A stretch of DNA of 43,851 nucleotides from a virus: positions 1 through 43,851 of the IMG/VR virus record IMGVR_UViG_3300023116_000091; one strand, written 5' to 3'. The notes under the pieces were generated by a model, which was not told the origin of the DNA, searched no databases, and was given only the letters and a program-made list of their open reading frames with translations. This document shows positions 14,414 through 22,484 of this stretch, one piece after another. The translations under genes were made by a program, and so were the position numbers. Numbering within the stretch: the first letter of the stretch is position 1; every line of letters starts with the position of its first letter.

Positions 14414-15412
14414 ATGGCAGGATTATTTGAGATCAATCAGATCGGCAAGCGCGAAGATTTGCTCGATTTGCTAACACGAGTCGATGAGAAGGCGACTCCT
14501 TTCATGACTTTGGTCAATAAAGGGGCTACTCCCCGGAACACATACATCGAGTGGCCAGTTGACATATATGATGCCCCATCTCTGGGCGGAACTGTTGACG
14601 GCTCCGATATCTCGAGCTACGAGAACCATGCTGCGAACCGAGCACTGCTGAGCTCTTATCTGCAGACATTCCGCCGCACCGCACAGGTCTCCCGCCTCGC
14701 ACAAGAGGTGTCAGACGTGGCAGGTGTGTCCGACGAAATCGCCGAAGCAATCGCCAAGAAAGGCGTTGAACTTCTTCGCGACATGGAAGCGACATGTCTG
14801 TCCGATCAAGAGCATCAGGCAGATGATGGCAGTGACCCATACCTGCTGCGAGGCCTTGGCGTGTGGATTCGTGACACCGCCAACATCGGAGCTCAAACGT
14901 CTCATCAGGTTCCTGCTGCCTATCGCCCTGCGGCTGGTCAGTATATCACCACAGCCACTTCGTCTCTGACCGAGACCAGTATCCAGTCCCTGCTGCAGAC
15001 CATCTGGTCATCCACTGGGATGATGGGTGACTACAAGCTGCTCTGTGACGCTACCCTGCGACGAGCATTCACCGATTTCACGCGAACCATCGCAACTGCT
15101 GGGTATTCTTCCCGCAATTTCGATTTTTCTGGTGACGCGAAGAAGGTCAGCAACAGCACCACTATCTTCGAGGGAGACTTCGGAACTGTAGAGGTCATCG
15201 CTGACAACTTCATCGGCTACAATGCTGCAGGGACCGCTCAGGACGCTGGTCGCGGCTACCTGTTGGACATGGACAAAATCGACTTGCGGATCAACAAAAA
15301 CCCAGCCGTCGAGAAGTTTGAAGATCGTGGTGGTGGTGAGCGGTTCTTGATCGAAGCTCGAGCAGCTCTTCAGGTCCGGAACCCAATCGGATTGGCTCAG
15401 TTCAATCCTTAA
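14414..15412 (+). CDS. Major capsid protein (DUF5309/SU10-like)
   Basis: HK97-fold shell protein. The 332-residue protein begins MAGLFEINQIGKREDLLDLL, followed by TPFMTLVNKG and a long alpha spine (SDEIAEAIAKKGVELLRDME, about residues 105-125), then the beta-rich A-domain region and a C-terminal RNPIGLAQ. This order fits the DUF5309 group of major capsid proteins. It follows the scaffold gene by 13 nt. Two stem-loops lie after the stop, which may stabilise a highly expressed mRNA. Confidence 0.88.
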   Translation: MAGLFEINQIGKREDLLDLLTRVDEKATPFMTLVNKGATPRNTYIEWPVDIYDAPSLGGTVDGSDISSYENHAANRALLSSYLQTFRRTAQVSRLAQEVSDVAGVSDEIAEAIAKKGVELLRDMEATCLSDQEHQADDGSDPYLLRGLGVWIRDTANIGAQTSHQVPAAYRPAAGQYITTATSSLTETSIQSLLQTIWSSTGMMGDYKLLCDATLRRAFTDFTRTIATAGYSSRNFDFSGDAKKVSNSTTIFEGDFGTVEVIADNFIGYNAAGTAQDAGRGYLLDMDKIDLRINKNPAVEKFEDRGGGERFLIEARAALQVRNPIGLAQFNP

Positions 15413-15430
15413 TCGATCACCTAACACTTT

Positions 15431-15489
15431 GCTGGACGACCCCAGCAATTCGCACCTCGGGACCGAGTGGGTCACTCTGTGGCCCACTC
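15431..15489 (+). other. Tandem stem-loops after capsid gene
   Basis: First stem GCTGG/CCAGC (15431-15446), second stem GAGTGGGTCAC/GTGGCCCACTC with a 3-nt loop (15465-15489; 11 pairs including one G-U). Neither is followed by a T-run, so they are more likely mRNA 3'-end stabilisers or partial attenuators between capsid and tail genes than full terminators. Confidence 0.55.
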
Positions 15490-15515
15490 CACCCCGGGTA
15501 AAACTTTAAACATAT

Positions 15516-15827
15516 ATGTCAGACTACACCGAGGCAGTGAAGGAGGCTCTAGCGAACAAATACAATAGCTCCCGCGAGGAGATATTGGCTAGAGCAGAAC
15601 AACGTCAGCGCGAACTCGCCCGAGACAACCAGTCTCGCAGGAGCGTTGACGGAATTGGTCGAGCCACCATGGAGGTAGACAATAAGGTCTATCAGGAGTG
15701 GGTGAGGAAGGAAGGGAAGGAGATCTGGAAAGATCCCAGCTTCCGAAAATACATTGCTGACAAAAACCCTGACTTAAAAGTCAAGAGCGGGGGAACTGGA
15801 AAAGTGCAAGTTGGATATGGCTCGTGA
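15516..15827 (+). CDS. Small virion-operon protein
   Basis: A 103-residue helical protein (MSDYTEAVKEALANKY...) with basic and acidic helices and a Gly-rich end. No family recognised. Location between capsid and adaptor suggests a neck or head-completion role. The end overlaps the next start by 11 nt. Confidence 0.6.
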   Translation: MSDYTEAVKEALANKYNSSREEILARAEQRQRELARDNQSRRSVDGIGRATMEVDNKVYQEWVRKEGKEIWKDPSFRKYIADKNPDLKVKSGGTGKVQVGYGS

Positions 15828-16545
15828 TCCGCTCAATTATAATCAAGTCCTCGGTCAGATATTGAATCTGGCGGGGATAGACAGGGCCACTCTGCCAACG
15901 CTGGAGTGGAACCTGTTCAGAGACTTCGCAAGCAGGCGGATCAAGTTTGCGTGGCAGGCGGCCAAGTGGCCAGAGGTCACAGTAACAGAGTCCCGAACGG
16001 TCACCCAGACAGGCGGCGATGAGGGAAACTACATTGACCTCAAACAATCAGGGCAGACGGAAATAGGGGAAGTTTTCGCTGTCTGGAATAAGTCACCGAA
16101 ATCGAACCAGAATCAGGACGACCTGACATGGTACCTCAGTGAGAACGGAATCCAGATCGCAGAGTCAAACGCTACAGTGTGGATCTGGTTTCGTAAATCA
16201 CCACCATCGCTGACCGGGAACCTGTATAGCAGTTCCAGCTCATATGAAGTTGGCGATCAGGTTTACGACAACACTCAGGGACAATTTTATACCGCCAACC
16301 AGCCAGTGGCTGCTGGCAGCAACAGCCCAACAGATCAGCCGAGCTACTGGGATCTCATTTCGATCCCGACCATCTTTTTCGACTACTTAGTTCGCGGATC
16401 TTACTCGGATTATCTCAGGCACAACGGTGAGCTCGACCGAGCCAGAGTAGCAGAGGCCGATGCGCGAGACGTTTTGGATCACGAGCTCTTAAAGCTTCAC
16501 ACACAGCAGGGACAAACAACCCGGATACAGGTGGCAGGATATTAA
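15817..16545 (+). CDS. Tail adaptor with embedded carbohydrate-binding-like module
   Basis: A 242-residue protein; ATG 15817 (MARDPLNYNQVLGQIL) is preferred to the upstream TTG. The N-terminal helical part and the C-terminal RVAEADARDVLDHELLKL helices match the head-to-tail adaptor type of podoviruses. Residues about 142-183 form an extra module, YEVGDQVYDNTQGQFYTAN followed by PTDQPSYWDLI, which has the Y..GD.V....FY....P..W spacing of CBM5/12-like chitin-binding modules, often used as surface decorations in phages. Role: links portal to nozzle. The adaptor call rests on position and architecture. Confidence 0.65.
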   Translation: MARDPLNYNQVLGQILNLAGIDRATLPTLEWNLFRDFASRRIKFAWQAAKWPEVTVTESRTVTQTGGDEGNYIDLKQSGQTEIGEVFAVWNKSPKSNQNQDDLTWYLSENGIQIAESNATVWIWFRKSPPSLTGNLYSSSSSYEVGDQVYDNTQGQFYTANQPVAAGSNSPTDQPSYWDLISIPTIFFDYLVRGSYSDYLRHNGELDRARVAEADARDVLDHELLKLHTQQGQTTRIQVAGY

Positions 16546-16547
16546 TT

Positions 16548-16850
16548 ATGGCAGGAGCATCTTTAATGACTGGCAAAGACGCCAGCGGAAATTATCGCAC
16601 AGCCCGTGTAGGTACAGACGGCGGTCTGGGCAGTGCGACAGGAACATACCAATCAGGAGCAGGAACTGTTTCAGGCGGGACGTATTCATGGATTTATGCC
16701 CATGCGGACACAACACTGTCCAGCGTCACGTCCACCGACATCTCTGGTTCCTTAACCAATGTGACCATCAAGGGCGGATCATGGTGGAGGTGTGGTAATG
16801 CCACATCCATCACCGTGTCCTCTGGCGAGATCACAGTATACGACTCATGA
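16548..16850 (+). CDS. Small Ser/Gly/Thr-rich structural protein
   Basis: A 100-residue beta-rich protein (MAGASLMTGKDASGNYRTAR...) rich in Gly, Ser and Thr with a repeating strand pattern, typical of small decoration or fibre-associated proteins. No named family. Its TGA overlaps the ATG of the next gene. Confidence 0.6.
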   Translation: MAGASLMTGKDASGNYRTARVGTDGGLGSATGTYQSGAGTVSGGTYSWIYAHADTTLSSVTSTDISGSLTNVTIKGGSWWRCGNATSITVSSGEITVYDS

Positions 16851-17113
16851 TAGTTGGATTCGGGACAGCGGTAGCATCGATCTCCATTCTCACCAGTGCT
16901 GCTGGTGTTAGCGTGGCAGATGCGGAAGGGGAATTCCTAGTGACTGACACTGGGGCTTTCTTCGGCACTGATACTGACCAATTCCTGCTGACTAATGTCG
17001 AGATACAAACCATCCAGACCGGAACGTCTCTGGACTTCGCTACGGATACCGGAGACACAATTATAGACTATATAATAGACGGAGAAACAACCTCCGCACC
17101 TGACCCCGAATAA
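16847..17113 (+). CDS. Small acidic structural protein
   Basis: An 88-residue protein with a hydrophobic N-terminus (FGTAVASISILTSAAGVSVA) and a strongly acidic remainder. ATGA-coupled to the preceding gene. No family recognised; probably a virion component by location. Confidence 0.55.
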   Translation: MIVGFGTAVASISILTSAAGVSVADAEGEFLVTDTGAFFGTDTDQFLLTNVEIQTIQTGTSLDFATDTGDTIIDYIIDGETTSAPDPE

Positions 17114-17118
17114 AGCAT

Positions 17119-19416
17119 ATGGCAACGACCCGAATAAAAGACATAAGCAAGACTACGACCGACTTGGCCTCGGATACATACGGAGTCTTTGATGGTTCAA
17201 CAAATGGCACCCAAAAAATGTCCCGCGACGACATGTATGCGGACTGGGCTGCTGCCTATGTTGCTGCCCCAACCACATACAAGTTGGCCCCGTTGAACAG
17301 TGGCACCAACAAGATTGATGCTACCTACCTGCCCACCGGAGCAGACACTGCCAAGGGTGAGTGGGATGCCAACGCCAACTCGCCTTCCCTAGCAGACGGA
17401 ACAGGTACAGCCGGGGATTACTACGATGTGACCACTGCTGGAACTCAAGACCTCGGGTCTGGTAGCATTGATTACACGGTTGGAGATGTTGTGAAGTATG
17501 ACGGGTCTGTTTGGTATAAAATTGACAGTGTCGCCAACATTCTCGACGGGTCAGCCACCGCAGCCGATGGCCGCGATGCTCTCTCAGTCAACTCCAAAGA
17601 CGAGGACGCACAGGCTAATGCCCTGAAGACCACGGCCCCTGCAATGTATTTTGACGGGAGTTCTTATGTGACGGTGTCAGATGATGACAAGCTGAGTTTC
17701 TCTTCCTTGACTGAGTTCGGAACAGATACAGCAGGGACTTGGTCGCCAGAGGACAACACCCCAGCATTGACGGACGGTACAGGGACTCTGAACGACCATT
17801 ACAAAATTGATGCTGACGGAACCGTGGCGCAGGGTGGCTCTACTCTCAGCATTATTGACGGGGTATCTGTGACCGCTGGTCAGGTTGTTTACTATGATGG
17901 GTCTGTTTGGCGGGTCAAGGATGCTGATGATTTGCCTTTCTCAATAAGTGGTTGGGTAAATATCAACGACACTGGCAGCAGTCAAATTTTGCTCTCAAAA
18001 TACGGGAGCTTGACTACGACACGGGAGTATTATGTTTCAATCGGCGGGGTGTCAGATAATGCTCTGCTGCGTGTATATTCATCATCTGCAGGTGGCTATA
18101 TCTCCGTGTATTCCCCTGCTTCATCGTTGCCTGTTGGTGAATGGTGCCACGTTGCATTTGTTTACAAAGGCAGTGGACCTAACTCAAGTGTGAGTTATGC
18201 CTCAGCTTATTCTGACGCCACGCAGGTAATTGACATATACATAAACGGTGTTCTCCAGTCTGGGACACAGTCAAACTACGTTGGGTTCAGCGGTATGAGC
18301 AACACAACCATACCCGTCTACATTGGTCGCGAGTCTGCTGGAAATTACGTAAAAGGCTCCATCAGGGGCCTCAAAATTTTCAATAAAGAACTCACCTCCA
18401 CAGAAATCGCCGAACTCGCCCGTGGCAATGATTTGGGATTTTCTGAAGAATGGGGTGGGGCGATTGGTGGTGCTTACACCAGTGATTTTAGTTCCACGAC
18501 AGATTCCTTTACAACGTCAGCAACTAGCCTGTCCCAAATTGGAGGAACTATTGACGGCCGTTCAAATCTGCTTCGTATTGCTGGTGACGGAACATCTGCC
18601 TACCACGCTGCAATCCGCAACGTGGGGGCAACGGTTGGCAAGCGTTACCGGATAACTCTGGACTACGACATACAAGGGTCTAACACTGTAGTGGACGGGG
18701 TGAGAATGAGGTGGAACAACGGCACTGAGTATTCATCAACTGGCACCTCGGCTGGTGCGTGGGGGAGAATTGAGTTTGAGTCCATTGCCACCGATGCGTC
18801 ATTTGAGATTTATATGATGGATGGAGCCTCTCAGGTTAATGCTGCTCCAGCTACGGACTACATATATGTGTCCGGTGTAACTATCACCGAAATCGGAACC
18901 CTCGCCGACTTCCGAGCAGAACGCTATGACACCAGCACCAACAAACTGTATGACATCAGCGACAATGCCTTTGTCGGAACCGGAACCAGTGTCAGCCTCA
19001 CGGGGCGGGAAGTGCCTGTGTATAGCACTGGAACGTGGACTCCTACTATTACATTTGGAGGTGGTTCTACTGGAGTGACTTATACCACACAGGAGGGCTT
19101 ATATACAAGGATTGGAGATACTGTATGGGTATCGGCATATGTGCTGCTGAGTGCTAAAGGTTCCGACACTGGTACAGCACTGGTGAACGGATTGCCATTC
19201 ACCGCATCCAACTCTGCTGCCAGCTCTCAATCCCTGACTGTCGGGAATGCGGCTAATGCTGCCAACCTCACGTCTGCCATAACCGCATATGTCACCGACA
19301 ATGGAACAACTATTAACTTGGTGGACTGGGGTGCAACAGGCAGTGCAGTTCTGGATGACACGAACTTTGCTGCAACAACGGCACTGAGCATTACAGGCAC
19401 CTACAAGATTCAATAA
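17119..19416 (+). CDS. Tail fibre protein with interrupted LamG-like domain
   Basis: A 765-residue receptor-binding candidate. Residues 1-40 (ATTRIKDISKTTTDLASDTY) are like fibre attachment regions. About 79-138 is a module ending GDVVKYDGSVWYKIDS. A concanavalin-like LamG domain starts at about 174 (YFDGSSYVTVSDDDKLSFS) and resumes with FSISGWVNI at about 274, running to ELARGND near 437; the 75-residue stretch between holds a second copy of the first module (TDGTGTLNDHYKID, VVYYDGSVWRVKD). A carbohydrate-binding-like beta domain (about 460-600) and a C-terminal head domain follow. Binding target is unknown. Confidence 0.75.
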   Translation: MATTRIKDISKTTTDLASDTYGVFDGSTNGTQKMSRDDMYADWAAAYVAAPTTYKLAPLNSGTNKIDATYLPTGADTAKGEWDANANSPSLADGTGTAGDYYDVTTAGTQDLGSGSIDYTVGDVVKYDGSVWYKIDSVANILDGSATAADGRDALSVNSKDEDAQANALKTTAPAMYFDGSSYVTVSDDDKLSFSSLTEFGTDTAGTWSPEDNTPALTDGTGTLNDHYKIDADGTVAQGGSTLSIIDGVSVTAGQVVYYDGSVWRVKDADDLPFSISGWVNINDTGSSQILLSKYGSLTTTREYYVSIGGVSDNALLRVYSSSAGGYISVYSPASSLPVGEWCHVAFVYKGSGPNSSVSYASAYSDATQVIDIYINGVLQSGTQSNYVGFSGMSNTTIPVYIGRESAGNYVKGSIRGLKIFNKELTSTEIAELARGNDLGFSEEWGGAIGGAYTSDFSSTTDSFTTSATSLSQIGGTIDGRSNLLRIAGDGTSAYHAAIRNVGATVGKRYRITLDYDIQGSNTVVDGVRMRWNNGTEYSSTGTSAGAWGRIEFESIATDASFEIYMMDGASQVNAAPATDYIYVSGVTITEIGTLADFRAERYDTSTNKLYDISDNAFVGTGTSVSLTGREVPVYSTGTWTPTITFGGGSTGVTYTTQEGLYTRIGDTVWVSAYVLLSAKGSDTGTALVNGLPFTASNSAASSQSLTVGNAANAANLTSAITAYVTDNGTTINLVDWGATGSAVLDDTNFAATTALSITGTYKIQ

Positions 19417-19422
19417 AAAACT

Positions 19423-19752
19423 ATGGACCCACAAATCGCATACTTACAAGGCCAGATAGCTGGCATTACATCACAGCTTGCTGCCGATAACGGCAAAAGC
19501 ACCATCCTTCGACTGTTAGCCAAAGCAAAGTCTCTGCTGGCAGCACGGGAGGAATTGAACGAACCAGTTAACCGTGCCAACACGGAAGTTCTGATCATGC
19601 AGGTGTCCGATGCGGTGGCTGCATACAATGCGGCAAATCAAATCACGATGGACTCGGTCGATGATATTATGGCGGGATTTGACGCTGCTGTTGTGCCAGC
19701 CGATGAGCCAGCACCTACGGATGAGCCTGCCGATGATGCACCTTCCGAATAA
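19423..19752 (+). CDS. Small fibre-adjacent protein with acidic tail
   Basis: A 109-residue protein with a helical body (LAKAKSLLAAREELNE) and a Pro/Asp/Glu-rich tail (DEPAPTDEPADDAPSE). No family recognised. It sits between the fibre and the holin-like gene, whose ATG overlaps its stop (TAATG). Could be a fibre chaperone or decoration protein. Confidence 0.55.
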   Translation: MDPQIAYLQGQIAGITSQLAADNGKSTILRLLAKAKSLLAAREELNEPVNRANTEVLIMQVSDAVAAYNAANQITMDSVDDIMAGFDAAVVPADEPAPTDEPADDAPSE

Positions 19753-19931
19753 TGCAGAACTGGGCAGAGCATTCCAAACTGGGGTTCGTGAGTCTGCTCG
19801 GGGTTACCGTCACGCTGACTCAGATCAACATCGCCGTCCAGCTCGGGATAGGGCTCGCGTCACTGGCGTATGCCGTAATCAAAGTCATGCACGCATACCG
19901 CGATTATAAACGCAAAAAAGATGAAAATTAA
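19752..19931 (+). CDS. Holin-like small membrane protein
   Basis: A 59-residue protein, MQNWAEHSKLGFVSLLGVTV onwards, with two hydrophobic segments (about residues 11-24 and 28-45) and a strongly charged C-terminus ending KRKKDEN. This is the layout of class II holins. It overlaps the lipoprotein-like gene by 11 nt. The lysis role is inferred from topology and from the adjacent lipoprotein; the endolysin itself is encoded in the leftward operon. Confidence 0.6.
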   Translation: MQNWAEHSKLGFVSLLGVTVTLTQINIAVQLGIGLASLAYAVIKVMHAYRDYKRKKDEN

Positions 19932-20388
19932 AACTCATGTGTATGTCGCTGGGGTTATCGGGATTCTTTTTTTAGGCTCGGGGTGCGCTCAACTCAAACG
20001 CATTGGGGATAGTTTCTACACTCCTCAAATCGTTTCGAGCACCAACGTGGTAAACACTCCCATGGGCCCGATCGATGTGGTCACAACTCGGACGAACTGG
20101 GTGGTTTCATCTGGTAGCCGAGCAGCAGCGGAACTTCCAGGCGAGATCGGGATCCCGTTTGGTTCGCTCGTCACATTTTTGGTGATGTCTACGCTGACGA
20201 TTGGAGCAGCGATCCGATCAAAAAAGTATAAGGATGCGACTCTAAGTGCGCTCGATGCTGGGAACCAGTTCAAGGAGGAATTAAAGAAAAACAACATCGA
20301 TGTCAGTGGCATGCTCAAGGGAATCGTCAGGGATCAGAAAGTCAAAAAGACATTCCCGGTCATCAGAAAACTTTTGGATTTGATTTGA
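19921..20388 (+). CDS. Lipoprotein-like membrane protein, spanin candidate
   Basis: A 155-residue protein with an N-terminal export signal ending in LFLGSGC (Cys about residue 23, imperfect lipobox), a periplasmic-like stretch, one membrane helix at about 80-100 (FGSLVTFLVMSTLTIGAAI) and a basic cytoplasmic-type tail. An acylated N-terminus plus a membrane helix recalls unimolecular spanins, which fuse inner and outer membranes at lysis, but the helix is central rather than C-terminal. Immediately downstream of the holin-like gene. Confidence 0.5.
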   Translation: MKIKTHVYVAGVIGILFLGSGCAQLKRIGDSFYTPQIVSSTNVVNTPMGPIDVVTTRTNWVVSSGSRAAAELPGEIGIPFGSLVTFLVMSTLTIGAAIRSKKYKDATLSALDAGNQFKEELKKNNIDVSGMLKGIVRDQKVKKTFPVIRKLLDLI

Positions 20389-20389
20389 T

Positions 20390-21502
20390 ATGGGTTTAAC
20401 TACCGGACACGTATTCAGCGATGGCGACACGGTCACTGCTGCAAAGCTTAACGCGATGGTGAACAATGCGACCATCAGTGCTGACACGGTGACATCATCG
20501 ATGCTCTCGGATGACGTGATTGAGTCGCGCCATATCGCGGATGGCGCAATCACATCCAATCACATTGCCAGTGGAGCAGTCTCATTGGGAATTATCTCCA
20601 GCGAGACCAGTGCGCCAGGCACGATCATTCAGTCAGGCAGTGGGGGTACATGGGAGGAATTGTCACCGGGCACAACTGGTATGCTGCTTACCAGCAATGG
20701 TGCCGACACCGCTTTGACGTTTGGTTTGCTGGGATCCGCGAGCCTGGGGAACACATTGATAAGTGGGTTGGTTGAGCACACAGACCCAATTGTCGGTGAT
20801 CTCCTGATGGTCAAGGACACGGTAGCCGGGGTGAACAAACACACAACGATTCAGGGGGTGCTTAACTCCATGACCGGGCTCGGGTTGATCGACGCGAACG
20901 ACATTGCCTCCGACGATGAGGTGATGGTTTATGATAAGAGCACAACCACTGCCAAAAGGATGTTGTGGTCCGAGATACAGGAGAGTGTCCTGAATATTCC
21001 CACGCTTGAGCAACTGAATCAATCAACCATTCAGGACGACGATGACCTGGTCGTCTACGACACATCCACCGGATCCACGAAGCGAATCTCGAAGGCAGAC
21101 TTAAGCACTGGTGGATCGATGCTCGAGGCACAGATAACTGTTACCGCAGCAGGTCCGACTGCAAACATTTCCCATACGATTGACACTGTCCCTGCGTCAG
21201 TGGATTCGGGTGTCGTTGTTGTTTACACATGTGACATCGTCGGAGGGGGGGTTTGGACTGGAGGAAGATTCACTGTCACGCTTCCGGATGCTGCATTTTA
21301 TCTGATCGAAGGCGTAAAGAAGCTGGATATTTTAATCGAAAACACATCTGCAAATTTGTTCTCCATTCAAAACGAAGACACTGGAACAAACCCGGTCCTG
21401 AATTACATAACAGACAGTGCAGACATCGGTCGAGGCAAAGTGATTTCATGCACCCCCTTTGTTGTAGGCTCAAGCCATTTTTGGACTGTTAGCATTTTGT
21501 AG
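20390..21502 (+). CDS. Fibre-like structural protein
   Basis: A 370-residue protein. The N-terminus (TTGHVFSDGDTVTAAKLNAM then ADGAITSNHIASGAVS) is a repeat style common in phage fibres. Two copies of a D..LVVYD.ST....R motif (DEVMVYDKSTTTAKRM and DDLVVYDTSTGSTKRI, about residues 178-240) resemble the first residues of the 765-residue fibre. The C-terminal 120 residues form a beta domain. Probably a second fibre or a fibre-tip protein. Confidence 0.6.
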   Translation: MGLTTGHVFSDGDTVTAAKLNAMVNNATISADTVTSSMLSDDVIESRHIADGAITSNHIASGAVSLGIISSETSAPGTIIQSGSGGTWEELSPGTTGMLLTSNGADTALTFGLLGSASLGNTLISGLVEHTDPIVGDLLMVKDTVAGVNKHTTIQGVLNSMTGLGLIDANDIASDDEVMVYDKSTTTAKRMLWSEIQESVLNIPTLEQLNQSTIQDDDDLVVYDTSTGSTKRISKADLSTGGSMLEAQITVTAAGPTANISHTIDTVPASVDSGVVVVYTCDIVGGGVWTGGRFTVTLPDAAFYLIEGVKKLDILIENTSANLFSIQNEDTGTNPVLNYITDSADIGRGKVISCTPFVVGSSHFWTVSIL

Positions 21503-21503
21503 C

Positions 21504-22484
21504 ATGACACTCGCATCCATAGCAGATTTCGTTTGTAAGAAAGTTGGAAAAACCGATTCCGCTTCCGTTGCCATTTGCAAAGATTTCATTCGCCAACGGC
21601 ATGAGATGGTCTACGATACCGGGCTATGGAAAGACTCGATCAAGATCGAGCAGTTCTGTTTATCGACAAAGGACAGTCCGGATTCCAACCCGTACACAAC
21701 GGATGCGGTGAACCCCTACGCATACGAGCAGGAGATTACTCTGCCCTACGAGATCGCCCGGCCAATCGCGGTTCTGTATGAAACCACTCTCATGAGTTGC
21801 CGTGATCTCCAGGCATTGGTCCGGATTCAACCGGAGGCAATGTTCTCCGAGGGGGTGCCAGCTTCCTACACCGAGATCGAGCCAATCGCGTTCGGAAAGT
21901 CTACTTCATCGGATCCGTTTCGAGTGATGTTGAGAGCACGATCCAGTTCCGCCGATGACGGCAAAACAGTTTACTTCAAGGGCATCCTCGATGGTCGCCC
22001 GGTGAGCGAGACATTTGTTCTCAGCACCACATCGCGATACGGATCCCAGGAGTTTGATGAGGTCCACTATGTTTCAAAGCCTGTGACCAGTGGGACCATC
22101 ACATTCTCCAACGGAGCTACCGACCAGGTTATCCCGGCGGAGGAGACGAGGTATTCTCTGTGCCGACTACGACTGAGTCTGGTCCCTGAGTACGTTTCAG
22201 GTGAGCAGGTGTGTATGATTGTGGTCGGTAAGAAAAGGCTTCGTCCACTTCGAAACGACTACGACGAACCTCAGATCCGTGGTATTGACAATGCTCTCAT
22301 CGCGTTTGCCGAGGGAGACATGCTTGAGCGTTCCAGGCAGTTTGGGAAGGCACAAATCAAATTTAGTGAAGCGTCCAGTTTGCTCGAGATCGTTCGAGAC
22401 CTGGAGAGGGGGCAGTCTTCTGCCGTGAGCGTTCTTCAACCAAACCCAGACGGGGCATACACCCGTGATGATTTTGGATTCTGA
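21504..22484 (+). CDS. Tail tube/nozzle-associated protein
   Basis: A 326-residue protein of mixed fold. The N-terminal helices (SIADFVCKKVGKTDSASVAI) and the C-terminal segment NALIAFAEGDMLERSRQFGK are of the type found in short-tail structural proteins next to the nozzle gene. It is ATG-overlapped with the nozzle gene downstream. The role is inferred from the neighbourhood. Confidence 0.6.
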   Translation: MTLASIADFVCKKVGKTDSASVAICKDFIRQRHEMVYDTGLWKDSIKIEQFCLSTKDSPDSNPYTTDAVNPYAYEQEITLPYEIARPIAVLYETTLMSCRDLQALVRIQPEAMFSEGVPASYTEIEPIAFGKSTSSDPFRVMLRARSSSADDGKTVYFKGILDGRPVSETFVLSTTSRYGSQEFDEVHYVSKPVTSGTITFSNGATDQVIPAEETRYSLCRLRLSLVPEYVSGEQVCMIVVGKKRLRPLRNDYDEPQIRGIDNALIAFAEGDMLERSRQFGKAQIKFSEASSLLEIVRDLERGQSSAVSVLQPNPDGAYTRDDFGF

